Below, piece after piece: positions 46,124-58,175 of a stretch of DNA of 64,000 nt. The DNA is from Brienomyrus brachyistius (lineage: Eukaryota > Chordata > Actinopteri > Osteoglossiformes > Mormyridae). The stretch is taken from the NCBI RefSeq assembly GCF_023856365.1, contig NC_064551.1, forward strand, positions 19,592,349 through 19,656,348, written 5' to 3'. Position numbers and translations under genes: made by a program. Position 1 is the first letter of the stretch. Every line of letters starts with the position of its first letter. The notes beneath the pieces are model-generated. The model made no database searches. It saw nothing but the letters and a program-made list of their open reading frames with translations, and was not told where the DNA came from.

Positions 46124-46428
46124 ATAGGGTGGTGCAGTGGGCTGTGATGTATCCTCACACCTCCAGCGTTGAGGTTCAGATCCTGCCTGTAGCCCTGTGC
46201 GTGGAAAGTTTGCATGTTCTCACCGTGTTCATGTGGGTTTCCTTCCAGAGTCCAAAAACATGCAGCTAGGTGAGTCAATGAATCTAAATTGTGCATGCGA
46301 GTGTGTGAATGTGCCCTGTGATGGTCTGGCGTCTAATTCAGCGTGTTCCCCTCCCCCGTGCTTCCTGGGATAGGTTCCAGACTTGCCGTGACCCCCCTAC
46401 TAGATAGGCACTATGGATGGATGGTCGT
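46124..46428 (+). repeat. Family B repeat, near full length
   Basis: The head is 'gggtggtgcagtgggctgtg' and 'ctccagcgttgaggttcaga'. The body is 'gtgcgtggaaagtttgcatg', 'gtttccttccagagtccaaa' and 'gccctgtgatggtctggcgt'. The 3' end is 'tgcttcctgggataggttcc' and 'tatggatggatgg'. It shows the module order of the family. Confidence 0.8.
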
Positions 46429-46884
46429 GTTACTGGTATACATGGTAAAAGAGGCTGGGGCACCATATCGCTTTTTCTTCATCTGGGCACTGAAGGCATC
46501 TTGTACAGATTGTTTTCCAAAATGCGTGCGCCTGCTCTCTGAATCGTCCCCGTTTATTGTATAAATCTGTCGCCATATGTAGGGTCTGGTAGGGAGCGAC
46601 CTTGGGGATTATTCCAATGCAATCAAAGCTGATGCAGTTTTTACAAAGAAACACACAATGGCTTTGGGTGGTTTTTTACTTTTTTTTGGTGTCCAGCCTC
46701 AAAGCCTGCAAACCCAGAGCCCGCGGAGCTGTCCGGAATCAGCTTCCCGTCGGCATCTTGCTGACCAGCCGAGATGCATTCTGACCTCAAAACAGGCACA
46801 GGGTCACCGATCCCAAAGCTCTTCAGACCTGCTTGCTGATGAGTTCCACTCTACAGGAAAAACACCTTCTGTAATCAAGGTCTG

Positions 46885-46998
46885 TGTTGGACAGGCATCC
46901 TGTCCACCGTGTCCCCGGCCTCGTGCCCTCGGTTTACTGGGATAACCTGCTGACTCCGTACACGATAAGTGATTCTGGAAGAAGGATGGATGAATGTA
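46885..46998 (+). repeat. Family B 3' fragment
   Basis: 'ttggacaggcatcctgtcca', 'cctcgtgccctcggtttact' and 'gataagtgattctggaagaa' plus ggatggatga. Confidence 0.55.
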
Positions 46999-47479
46999 AT
47001 CAAGGCTCATACTGTAGCTAGGAGACACATTTACGCATGTTGTTAGTCTTAGACACGCCTTATTGTTTTTTGCCCCTTCTGGAAGTCTTTGTGGATGGTT
47101 TTTCAGGGCCTGAGGGTTAGGTGCATGGTTTGCCATTACAAAAAGTCCATTTCTTTCAATGGCTAGTCACATTCAGCTACCTCCAAGCCAAATAATGTGT
47201 AAGCATATATATCACCCTATTTCTCCTGGTCCCACCGGCAACACAGATCTAGTGTGACACAGTATTCTAACTAAGCAGTAAAGTACCGTGCAGTTTGTTA
47301 ATATTTGGACTGATTTAAAGCATTTTATAAATGCTCCATTATGCAATGGGTTTTGGTAGAGTCAGGATTTTAGCAGCTAATTATGGTAGGTGTAATGATG
47401 TCAAGCCGGTTACAAATTATTGCAGTAAAAAGAAATGGTTAATGAATTCAAGCTGTTTCGCTTAAACCTGTCGTTCCAA

Positions 47480-47615
47480 TGTGTCAGATATCTAGGGCTG
47501 ACAGGATGAGGCTTCCGACATCACATGCATGTGGGGAAAAATCACGCGCTGGCGACCACGTCCGATCGATGACGCCATCATCTCCTTTAATATTCATAAT
47601 ATGCATCAGTAAATG
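47480..47615. promoter_or_regulatory. Candidate conserved element with CACATGCATGTG palindrome
   Basis: A perfect 12-bp palindrome CACATGCATGTG at 47522-47533 is followed by CpG-containing 'tcacgcgctggcgaccacgt' and 'ccgatcgatgacgccatcat'. Then comes 'aatattcataatatgcatca', a POU-type AT-rich stretch. Non-repetitive. Confidence 0.3.
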
Positions 47616-48059
47616 TATTAAATCACACGGGGGGGTGGGGAGGATTCTGCTTAGGAATGGCAAGCACACCCATTTGCTGTCATACATCACCCGTGCATGC
47701 AAATATAGTTCTCTGGTTTGGAGTATGAAAGAGCACTTAGTCATACTCAGATAAAACGGGACTAGTTCGGCTTGGGGAAGTTGGCACAGTTCGGCACTCC
47801 GTCATTGTCTAATTAAAAAAATAAATCCCAACAGACTCAACCCACCCAAAGTCCAAAAGAAGAAAAAACGTTAATTATGTGCAGCACGAACGTATATATA
47901 TGGCAAATTAGTTACAAGGTATTTTTAATTTGGTCTTCAGAATAACATCTTATTTTTATAGGTTATATTAACATGAGAATCTTCAATAATGTTTCACGGG
48001 GCCCTTAAGCACAGCATTAATAAAACTGATGAGTACACGCAATAATGAACATTGGCCAA

Positions 48060-48535
48060 CCGCGGTACTCTAAATAAAATTAATGAAAGCATGGCCTACG
48101 CTTAGAAGTCATTTCTTACTCGGACTCGGGCCTTTAATCATCTATTTTGAGTTAAGAATTACTGCACGGCATTAAAACAAAGGACGGGGAGCGGAGAAGC
48201 GGGCCAGTGGTAAACGAGGGGGCGGGGGGAGGGCTAGTCCTCGCAAGGCAGGAGGACAGTAGCGCGGCTTCTGTTTGCGCACCGCGCTCACAAATTCGCT
48301 CCCAGCCATTCTGTCTTTTCTCTTCCCATGTCTTTTATTTTTAAATGAGGCACGCATTTTATAAACGAGCACAGAGAAATGAAAAAACGTTTTCCAGGGT
48401 CCCATCAATGCGTGCTGACGCGTGATGGAGATTGTCTTCAGATTGATGTGCTCGTAGGTAATGTAACCCTGTCACGCTTCAGCTGGGAGTAACGAATAAC
48501 TTAATTAATAAACTGATACGCACTAATTTATCTAG
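48060..48535. promoter_or_regulatory. Candidate conserved noncoding element
   Basis: Unique sequence including 'catcaatgcgtgctgacgcg', 'gtcttcagattgatgtgctc' and 'taacttaattaataaactga' (palindrome TTAATTAA at 48501-48508), with a GC-rich centre at 48180-48300. Role inferred only. Confidence 0.3.
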
Positions 48536-48709
48536 GACATCTGGTGGGACGGGATTACCATCACCCAGGGGTGTCATCATTCTCTTCGGTGCTGGATGCA
48601 TGTGTAGATGATGACGTTTGAGTACTGGAATGAACATGTTTTAGGTTTTTATAATTTTGTTAGAGAAACCAATTAGCATTGGTCTTTTTTTTTGTTTAAC
48701 ATCATGTCT

Positions 48710-48940
48710 TTGGGTGAACTGGCATACCATCCAGTGTCTGCCTCAGCCCAGTGCTTTGTTGGTGGGAATATGATTCAATCCCACCCCCCCCACATGGGAA
48801 TAAGGTGACCAGATACCAGGGAAACCAGTCAATCGCAAGCCACACACACAATTTGGAGAAATCAATTACCTATGGAGGGAAAGCCTTGCAGTATTGGGAG
48901 GACATACAAACTACACACATAGAGCAGCCAGAGAAAGACT
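48710..48940. repeat. Two opposed family B fragments
   Basis: 48710-48780 reads on the + strand ('ctggcataccatccagtgtc', 'ctcagcccagtgctttg'). 48795-48940 reads on the minus strand ('cagtcaatcgcaagccacac', 'gtattgggaggacatacaaa', 'ctacacacatagagcagcca'). They form a head-to-head junction. Confidence 0.6.
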
Positions 48941-49126
48941 GATGGATATTTTTGGTATACTTTTAGTATCTGTACCCTGGATACCAGGGCAGTGACATCA
49001 TGTGACCCTAACTCCAGATACATCCTAGATCAAACTAGCTTCAAGCTGCAATGTTCTAGATATCAAAGAACATTTAATACACAATTTATTTAATGCACGA
49101 AAAAGATAAATTTCACTGTCAGGATT

Positions 49127-49320
49127 TTATATTTATTTAACAGATGCTTTTTATCCAAAGCAATGTACATTTTCTTTTGCAAAAAAAGCAAAATTAGCCA
49201 GTCCCTGAGGTTAAAGACGTTGTTCAAGAGCCCAAAGGGGAAATCGCTGGGGCAACCTTAGGTTTTGAACCAGCAGCCTACTGATCATAGGCTCAGCATC
49301 CTAACCAACTGGGCCTCTGT
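49127..49320 (-). repeat. tRNA-derived SINE (family A), minus strand
   Basis: The reverse complement reads 'ccaaggttgccccagcgatt' region, B box 'tggttcaaaacc', body 'gggctcttgaacaacgtctt', and tail 'ttggataaaaagcatctgtt' plus 'aaataaatata'. The order of modules is intact. Confidence 0.75.
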
Positions 49321-49369
49321 GTGTGTGATGCTGCCTCCATACGCTCTCCATGCAGCCCGGGCCGCTGCA

Positions 49370-49800
49370 GAGACCTGCGCATGCCATTTCTCACACTACA
49401 TTTACCACTAAGTGCTTACGTAACATGAACCTGCGAAAGCACTTGGGAGACCGTCCGGCTCTGGCTTCATTGTCGTAAACCCGCAGCATCACCGGTACTT
49501 AATTATGCTTATTTGCTTTTGTACTTTTCCTTTCTGGCTGAGCATACTTTATTTTTTTGCAAACAAGGAAGTTCAAGACCGCATAATAAATTCCCCCTGT
49601 AGTTTTTTTTTTGTTTAATCAAAGTAATCACCGGCCAACCAGAGTCCCAGAAGAGGGAGGGAGGGACAGATTCAACATCCCACGAAGAAGGAGACGAAAA
49701 CACATAATGAATGCGGAGAAGATTTGAATTATTCAAGCTGGGCTTAGATAATGACATTCAGTGTAATTAAGTATCTTATTTACTTAGAAACAGCTGATGT
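49370..49800. promoter_or_regulatory. Candidate conserved noncoding element
   Basis: Unique sequence with 'gtgcttacgtaacatgaacc', 'cttcattgtcgtaaacccgc', 'ggtacttaattatgcttatt' and 'gtttaatcaaagtaatcacc'. No repeat similarity was noticed. Confidence 0.25.
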
Positions 49801-51248
49801 CTCTTGATCTCGAGTCCCTGCATTAAGTGACCTCTAGAAGTGGAAGACAATGGGTCTGTTAAGTGTGACTTGCAGGATGTTTTTGAGAATTACAGGGATC
49901 TGTTTAATGGCTCAGAACATCTTGCTGCATGGGGGGTAGAGGGCAAGCTTTGTGCCGCTGTTGTAATTATTTCAAAGGATCCCTTCGTACCCACCCCCAC
50001 AACCCCGGAAGGCAGTTTTTTTTCGCAGATGCAGGTTGTTCAGGGTTCGAGGGCCTAATTGCGTAGGAAATGAGGTGACCAGATCTCCAGTGCGCAGGCC
50101 GCATTACTCGTGTGTCAGCATGTCCTGAAGCCACAGTGATGCGATGCGGGAAATACTGGAATGTTTTGGGGGAGGGGCAAGGTCGAGGTACAACTCACCT
50201 CTAACTGATGGTGTTGAGAGAATGCAGCAAGACACTGCTGGAGCCAATGACCTGGTTTTCTTGGTTATGTTTCCTTAGTTTAGCCTTCCTGAAATATGCG
50301 ATGGGCCTAATAAAATCACTCCATTCTATCCTCCCATTTCTGCGTCCCTTGCATACGGTTTCCCTCATGAAGAACTTGGGTTTTCACACAATATTTTAGC
50401 TGTGAGACAGATGCCTCCCTTTCATTGTAATTCCTTCTGCAGTCTGGGTTTGGTGAGATGAAATAAAGCTGTGATTCTTTGCTGAAAGTGAGCTGAAACT
50501 ATTCAGTACATGTAGGGGGTGCCTCAAGGCTCACTTGCGAGGTCTACTGTTTTTCCAGTTTGGCATTTTCACAACTGCACTTTCAAGAATTGACATTGGA
50601 ATTGATACCAAATAACTGCGTACAAACATTATAAATATATATTTAATGCACTCACCATTAAACCCTTGATTTGAACCCACAACCTTCCATATGGGATCAG
50701 AGCTGCACGCCACCTAATTTTCATGTCTACCAGTGATAATAGGTCATTGTTAATATTAAGGATAAAAGTGTTAATGCAAACACATGTCACTGTATGTGAA
50801 ACATAGGATAGACTTCTGTTCCTCCTATGGATCTGTCCAGGACAAGCAGCTGGAAGAAAAATGGACAGATGTATGACGTAATTTATAAACAGCCTTTTAA
50901 AGGTAATTACTGTAATTACTGAGCTCACTGTCAGGAGACTAACAGATACAGCAGTGCCACTGTGTCAGGAAAGGGCAGATTCCGTCAGAAGCTGGAACCT
51001 CCTAAATCACTGGCATTTTTGTTATACTGTTGCAGTGATGAATATGGAGAAGATCCACCCATCTTCTACCACCACTCATCCAGTGCAGGGTGTCAGTGAG
51101 ATGCCTGGGAAGCACCCAGCAAAGGTGGGATGTGAGTCCATTGCCTGTAGTCAGAAATAAATTTATAATTTATTTTTAATTTATGAATTTAATTTATTTA
51201 AAAAATATCATTTTCATTGAATGGGAGTGGAAGTAAATTTCACACACG
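49801..51248. other. Intergenic with decayed family B pieces
   Basis: 50653-50720 ('ttgatttgaacccacaacct') and 51052-51120 ('cccatcttctaccaccactc') are weak minus-strand fragments. 50825-50870 is a weak + tail. No gene seen. Confidence 0.35.
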
Positions 51249-51249
51249 G

Positions 51250-51515
51250 GTTTGTAATTATATTTTTGTGGGGACTCTCCATTCATTTCTATGTGGAAAA
51301 CTCTAATCCCAGCATGACGACCTTAACCCCTACCCAGCCCTAACCTTACCCATAAGTAACCAAACAAAATACGAGACTTGTGGCATTTTTAGTTTTTTGA
51401 TTGCATTCACAGATCTTTGAGGGGACCTAAAAAATGGTCCACACGATGTCAAATGACAGATTTTTCTTACATTGTGGGGAACACGTGGTCCCCACAATGT
51501 AATAGAAACATAATC
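51250..51515 (-). repeat. TGTGGGGAC palindrome repeat, minus-strand copy
   Basis: Reverse-oriented relative of the 7353-7556 element, sharing the gaatggaga and gggattag segments. It has a 32-base near-perfect palindrome at 51469-51500 (ACATTGTGGGGAACAC and its complement, two mismatched pairs). It sits flush against the minisatellite that follows. Confidence 0.65.
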
Positions 51516-51516
51516 A

Positions 51517-52655
51517 CACACCCACACAAACACAGGGCGAGCTCCACACAAACACAGGCAGAGCTCCACACAAACACAGGGAGAGCTTCTCAAGCACACA
51601 AACACAGGGCGAGCTCCACACAGACACAGGGAGAGCTCCACGCAAACACAGGGAGAGCTTTTCAACCACACAAACACAGGGCGAGCTCCACACAGACACA
51701 GGGAGAGCTCCACTCCCACAGAAACACAGGCAGAGCTCCCACACAAACACAGGGAGAGCTCCACACCCTCACAAACACAGGGAGAGCGCCACAACCACAC
51801 AAACACAGGGCGAGCTCCACACCCACACAAACACAGGGAGAGCTCCACACAAACACAGGCAGAGCTCCACTCCCACACAAACACAGGGAGAGCTCCACTC
51901 CCACAGAAACACAGGGAGAGCTCCACACAAACACAGGCAGAGCTCCACACCCTCACAAACACAGGGAGAGCGCCACAACCACACAAACACAGGGCGAGCT
52001 CCACACCCACACAAACACAGGGAGAGCTCCACACAAACACAGGCAGAGCTCCACTCCCACACAAACACAGGCAGAGCTCCACTCCCACACAAACACAGGG
52101 AGAGCTCCACTCCCACACAAACCCAGGGAGAGCTCCACAACCACACAAACACAGGGCGAGCTCCACACAGACACAGGGAGAGCTCCACTCCCACACAAAC
52201 ACAGGCAGAGCTCCCACACAAACATAGGGAGAGCTCCACACCCACACAAACACAGGGAGAGCTCCACACCCACACAAACACAGGCAGAGCTCCACACCCA
52301 CACAAACACAGGGTGAGCTCCACACCCACACAAACACAGGCAGAGCTCCACACCCACACAAACACAGGGCGAGCTCCACACCCACACAAACACAGGCAGA
52401 GCTCCACACCCACACAAACACAGGGTGAGCTCCACACCCACACAAACACAGGGTGAGCTCCACACCCACACAAACACAGGCAGAGCTCCACACCCACACA
52501 AACACAGGGCGAGCTCCACACCCACACAAACACAGGCAGAGCTCCACTCCCAGACAAACACAGGAAGAGCTCCATGCCCGCACAATTACAGGGAGAACTC
52601 CACGCCCACAAAAACAGAGTGAGTTCCACACCCACACAAACACAGGGACAGCACA
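51517..52655. repeat. 28-bp minisatellite with GAGCTC core, about 40 copies
   Basis: The unit is cacacaaacacagggagagc followed by tccacacc. A shorter form of about 21 bases lacks the 'cccacac' spacer. Variants (gggcgagc, ggcagagc, ggtgagc) alternate in higher-order blocks. Both strands are open for long distances, producing artefactual ORFs of up to 479 codons (repeated CVCVGVELSLCLCG on minus and PHKHRESSTPTQTQ on plus). Confidence 0.95.
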
Positions 52656-52725
52656 ACATTCGCCATGTAAAGGTTGGATTTGAACCCCCATCCTTGGAGG
52701 CAAACAGCAGTCATGCCACCCACAC
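52656..52725 (-). repeat. Family B head remnant bordering the minisatellite
   Basis: 'gttggatttgaacccccatc' and 'cttggaggcaaacagcagtc' are the reverse complement of a tRNA-like head with its B box. It directly continues the minisatellite unit. Confidence 0.55.
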
Positions 52726-53554
52726 TGACTTACCAAAGTCACAATTTGGTCCCTGCGTTGCGTCTCCAAGGATGGTCACCTGCTCCCTGCATTCTCCTTT
52801 GTGATGCAGCTTTGTCACGGTTTCCCGCGCACCGGTGACAGTGACCTCGCCTGCACAGTGTGAGGTCACACAGGAGAGGTGCAGAGGGATCATCCCAGAT
52901 TTGGCCTACATAGCATACAGCTGGGGCCTTTCCTCCATGTTCAGCCATAATTGTGATTATAAATCACAGGCATACGGTAACATAAACAGTTATTTATGCA
53001 ATGCACATACTTAAAGACAAGAATAAAAGGAGAGACCCTCACATCACAGTTCATCCTTATTTTGGAAACGGTTCACTTTTATTTAATAGTTTTGAAAGGG
53101 GGTTTGCCAGCATTGTACATCTGTTTTTAAGGCTACCTTATAAGAGAAGTATAAGTCTATAGCATTACTTTAGCCCTGTTACAGACAGAGAGGTCAGGAC
53201 AAGCCCTGTGATTGGCTGAAGGTGAGTGATGGGTGGAAGTACGCCCGAAAGAATACCTTTCAAAATAAAAGTCACGCAGCCCTCGAGGTAACAAGTGTGT
53301 TCTCTCAGTGGAAGTTATTGTCATTAAGACAGTAGCCTATAACAGCAAAATGAGCTGAAGAATGATCTGAATGAAAATGCCCGTTAACAGCTGACTCCAT
53401 TGCAGGTATACAGTTTTGTGGAGAAATCAAGAAATCAGGGTCTCATACGTAGACTGCACATGCTACATGGAACACAGATGAACACTAATTCAAGGCGAAG
53501 CGCATGAAACACCTGGACTTCTTCCTAAACCAAGCCTTTAACGGGACCCCCCAG

Positions 53555-53690
53555 GGTGTGTCCCCCTGGTGGCCACAAGCAGTCACTACATTGCATATTA
53601 AAGAAAGTGTGTTCTGCTAAAGAGCTAGTTAGCTACGAATTTCTGACTCTCTAGCTATTTAGTTTTTGAAACATCTGGAAGGGAGCCCAC
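53555..53690 (+). repeat. Interspersed repeat shared with 6.85 and 22.4 kb
   Basis: 'gtccccctggtggccacaag', 'ttgcatattaaagaaagtgt' and 'gttctgctaaagagctagtt' match the other copies by eye. Confidence 0.45.
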
Positions 53691-53699
53691 AGGCAACAA

Positions 53700-55700
53700 A
53701 CATGCAACAAAATGAAGCGGAGGTGTTGTCTGCGCTCACGCGGTGCTTCTTTTATAAAGAGCATGGAAATCTCTTAACAATGCGCAGCTTCTGGAAAGAC
53801 GTCGGGGCAAGGCGTGCGCACTGAACGTCAGCCTAAACTGGGCAGTTACAGAACCAGGGAGCAGGCCGTATAATATTCGGACAGAAGTCGCACTGGATTG
53901 AACAAGTGGATCTCACGCAGAAAACATGGAAGAATAAACTCAAGTGATGATTTGGACATATTTTAAAATGCAGATATAAGTAGCAGGTTTAAGCCCTAAC
54001 ACACCCACTGTCTTACCCAAAGTGTAATACAAATCAAACACGTGCCCCTGCAGACACCTCCTAAAGTGTACCTGATGATGACTGGTGATGGGGAAGAGGG
54101 TTAGGGGCAGGAAAAACAGGCTCGCTGGTACTCTGTTGCTTAGAAACGTAAAAGGCACCGTAATTTTTAACGGCAAGCTGGACAAGCTGAATGAAATGCT
54201 AAAACAGCTGTTCAGTCCAAAAATCACTGCTAGGATGTTTGTAAATGCTCAGAATGACGACCCGCCATTCAAACCAAGACTTTGGTACAGGAGAAATATT
54301 TTATTCTTGGGCTACAAGTGGAAATTAATATAATTATTATCAACATTGTGGTACAATGGGATCCGAGGGTTTCACAGTGACACGCTCGTTCGCTGATATG
54401 AGTCCATTTGCCCCATTGTGCTTGGTGACTATCATTAATTCCAGTGGTTAGAGAATCAGTAAGGAATGTCGCAAATACACCTTGGAAATATTGGCAACAC
54501 TTTACTTTAAGCTATGTCTTTAGTCAGTTGTTGACACGTTCATAACAAACAATAATGGATTCATAAAGCATTATAAACACGGCTAAAAGTCTTTATCAAT
54601 AGGCATACATTATATCTATACGTTTTATGTGTTATGGATGCTTTATGAAGCACTCATGTATGATGCACCATAGATATGTTTATAATGCAGTAAAATGGTC
54701 GGAAATTTCAAGGAAGACTTGGGAACAGAATGACATGAGGAGAGGAAGAAGGGGGACCTTATTTACGGAAATGAGCTGAGACGAGTTGAAGGAGTGAAAA
54801 TAGAGATTGTTGTATTGGCTTCAGCACAAGAGGAGTGCAGGAAGGGGTTCAGTGTCACTGAACCTGTTTCAGCGGCACATTTGGTGTTACACTGATGCAC
54901 CAAGCCACTTAGATAGTCCGTTTACATAGATACTGGACCGTCACACTCGATTTTAATGATACAGAACTTGATCAGTTGGCATCACTGACCTGTGCTGGAT
55001 AGTAGATAGATAGTATAATGGAAAGATAAATGTATGGATGGATAATCAGTTAGGACGACACAGGAATCAGATACAGAGTAATGGTGCAGCACTGTAGTGC
55101 TTTTGTGGAATCTGCACGCAGTTCTACAGGCTGAAGCAGGAATCAGGTGAGAATGATCAGGTCACCATTTTTGCACTCAAACTCAGATTTTTTTTTTTTT
55201 TGAAGCAGATGTTTTACAATGACGCATGTCCTCTCCTCTCAGAAGTTCCAACCTTCCCTGAGTGACATTCCTCCTACATTTTACTCACCTGCTGCCTGGT
55301 GATGTGATCTCCGTGGCAACGGGTGCCTGCCTGAGGGCTGGTTTCAGGGCTAGGAGCTCCCAGTCAGGCCCGATGGGGAGGGCTGCGATCCAAGCATCAC
55401 TGCTGCCCCCCACCACATTGTACAATCCATCAGGTTCATTCAACAAGCTTGTCACTTAACTCAATAATGTTATGCTTCTGTTTCTTGTTTGAGCTCCGGA
55501 TGCGATCATGCTGATGGTACCCTGCAAAATTGTATTTTTTTTTTCTGAATATCGATCTGTGCATCTTCTAGAACTGTTTTTCCAGGAAAGGGAGGTGGGT
55601 GAGGGGACAAGAGTTAACCTCAAGATGCATGAGGCTGGAGACACCAAAGACAGAAGGCCAGGCCACAGCAGGACACAAGCACATAGTCACATAATAAAGG
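53700..55700. other. Intergenic, no gene
   Basis: It includes an AT-rich repeat at 54488-54690 ('gcaacactttactttaagct', 'cataaagcattataaacac') resembling the 34.9-kb element, and a T tract at 55189-55201. ORFs are short and unconvincing. Confidence 0.4.
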
Positions 55701-55704
55701 CGCG

Positions 55705-55880
55705 TCGTTTTGTCCGACTGCTGGTAGAATTCAGAGTATCCAGAGGAAATCCACACAGACGGAGAGAAAATGCAAAGTCCACATGCACAGAGCCGGGGGC
55801 GGGAATCAAATTCACGGCCCCGGAGGCATGAGGCTACACAGTTCAGAGTCCCTGCTGAGTCGCCATACTGCCCCCACAGG
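55705..55880 (-). repeat. Family B repeat, 5' half
   Basis: The reverse complement of the head and body: 'gaaatccacacagacggaga', 'gaaaatgcaaagtccacatg', 'gcgggaatcaaattcacggc', 'ggaggcatgaggctacacag' and 'gccatactgccccc'. Confidence 0.75.
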
Positions 55881-56545
55881 TAGACTCGACACGATGCAGC
55901 CTCTCAGCTAATTCGACTCAGATCGCCACCTTTGTTACTGGGTTATCATGACTTTGCCGATCTTTTATCGCTATATAGTTTCCTTCAGCTTGTTAATGCT
56001 GCGGTGACAGATCGGGAGCCACCCGACAGACTGGGGGAGGGGAGGACCCAGGTTTTTACAGTAATATAATAATTTTGCCAGAAATAAACATCCGGAGCAT
56101 TTTTTTTCCCACCGCTTTGTTTTTTGGCAGCTCCAGTAACCCACCGCGTCCTTTCTTGAAGACCAGGAGCTGTGGCAGCGTGGGTGGTGTCAGGCCACAG
56201 ACGGAATGAATGCCAAGGCCTCCCATACTGAAGAGGGGTGGTTAGGCGCAGACTACCTCAAAGAAGGGCTGCTTCCGATGCTGCTGACTGCTTACCAGTC
56301 CATGTCGCTTCTTTGGCCCCCGTGGGTGATGGAAACACACCCTGTGTACAGCACTGCGCATTACAGATATAAAATGAGTTATTGAAGCACCCAAAAATTC
56401 GAACCACTCCATCCTGCCATAAACTATAGAGTAGTCTCTTAATTTTTTCTACAGCTGTATGTAAAGAAATTATAAAATGACAACCAATGTGCTATTTTAG
56501 TAAAGGGTCACAAAGAAAAAATATGACACATACTATACCAGGCGG

Positions 56546-56795
56546 TGAGTGAGTTAGCGGGCCGGGCCTTTGTATCTGTGATCAGGACAGTGTGGGTTCA
56601 AGCTTTGGCGGAATAGTCACATGTCCGTGGGCCCCTGAGCAAGGCCCTTCACCCCAGTGCTGCAGAGGTGCTGCACGTTGGCTGACCCTGCACTGTGAAC
56701 CCACCCCCCCCCCCCCAAGTTACGGAGAGCAAGATAGCAAGATGGGGTAGGCAAAGAGAAGCATTATAATGTAGCTGTGTGAATAGTAAATAAAG
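56546..56795 (+). repeat. tRNA-derived SINE, distinct body
   Basis: The B-box-like 'cagtgtgggttcaagctttg' and body 'gggcccctgagcaaggccct' precede 'ttggctgaccctgcactgtg' and a C tract. It ends in 'gtgtgaatagtaaataaag'. The 3' half differs from family A. Confidence 0.65.
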
Positions 56796-58080
56796 CATGT
56801 TTATTGTAAAGATATCAAAGCATTTTTTGGGTAAGTTCTAGAATCAGGCTGTAACTGAATCTGTACGGTATCATTACTGATACATGTTTTACTGTTTTGA
56901 ATTCTGGTACTATGTAGCACCTGATCATGGTCTGAGATGGACGTCTCAGTCTTTAAGACCAAAACTTCATTTGTGTGCGACTGCATTGTGTCAGATGTCA
57001 TTTCATCAGATCCCATGTTAAACTCTCACAGTCCGATGTTGCAAAGCCAGGATCAGGTTTGAATGTACATAACTACGATTAAAAATATTCCAATGGACGT
57101 CTTGCTTTTCCAAGGTACGTTGTACAATAGTACACAGTATATTATCTTCACAGGCTGATCAGGTGGAGGAACACAATTTATTTTTCTTGTGCCAGGTCTT
57201 CCTTTCACTTTTAATAGCTTTTTTTTTATTTCGGCCAGTGGGATCACATTGTCACATGACACGCCCGACCTCACCTCCATGCCGCAAGCTTCCAAATAAA
57301 CACACTGTGCCACCAATACCTTCCCTGGGCTCCAAGGCGAGTCTGGGCCAGAAAAGCCATTCCTGTGATTTATTACAAGCCTCCCACCCCGGCTTCTCTG
57401 CCGGGGGATGGCTCCGGAGAAGGACGAGCGTGTGACTCCTTTTGTCTGGCTGGGATGCACGGAGAGGAGCGCGCAGAATACATGGATCCTGGCAAATCCG
57501 GAATGACGTCCGCAGCATTTCCTGTTTAACATTAACATTAACCGGGGCAGAACCTGCAGCTGCTCCTTAAAGGTATGTAACTGCAGCTTTAGCTGTGTAT
57601 TGCGTTGGTCAGGATATAAAAAGTTTAATCCAAGTCTGCAGAAGTGAAATTCTTATGACTGATGCATCCTGTGGTGGCGGTTTTATATCCAATGAAGAAC
57701 ATAAGGAGGGTGTTTAGAAATCCACCAAAGCACTACAGCACCTCTGGTGCTGGTCACTATTACTTCTGCGATTCAAAGGCTTCAGTTCCTCCCAGAAAAA
57801 CACACACAATCAACACAGGTGTATCTCCCATCTCCTGTTACTTAACTATGTCTCAGTTTCAGTCAAAAATCTCATGATTACACCTCCTTGCTGGAAAAGA
57901 AAACAAACTGGTTCTCCTAATTCCCTAATGTACGTGAAAATCAAACATATAAAAACAAGAAAAAAAGAAATCATTTTAATGGTATTTTTACCCAGAAATG
58001 CTGTTATGGAAATTCTGGGAAACTAGATCAATTATTTAGAAGTAACTATCTAATTATAAAGAATATCTTCAAGGCCGTCT
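56796..58080. other. Intergenic, no gene
   Basis: Overlapping ORFs at 57053-57538 (161 codons minus, 90 plus) show no family resemblance. The GC-richer segment 57400-57545 is unique sequence. Confidence 0.4.
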
Positions 58081-58084
58081 TACA

Positions 58085-58175
58085 CCGGGTGTCTCCTGTG
58101 CTGTGTGTCCTGGGAGGGTTCCAGGCTCTCTGTAACTCTGTACCGGAAACACTGTCATGGATGGATGGGTAAATA
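58085..58175 (+). repeat. Family B 3' fragment
   Basis: 'ccgggtgtctcctgtgctgt', 'gtcctgggagggttccaggc' and 'tgtcatggatggatgggtaa'. Confidence 0.6.

Noticed and set aside
51330..52769. 479-codon minus and 299-codon plus ORFs, Cys/Leu- or His/Thr-rich
   Set aside because: Translation of a 28-bp minisatellite; no domain, no splice context.
57053..57538. 161-codon minus ORF
   Set aside because: No recognisable domain; overlaps a plus ORF of similar quality; no conserved-looking splice sites.
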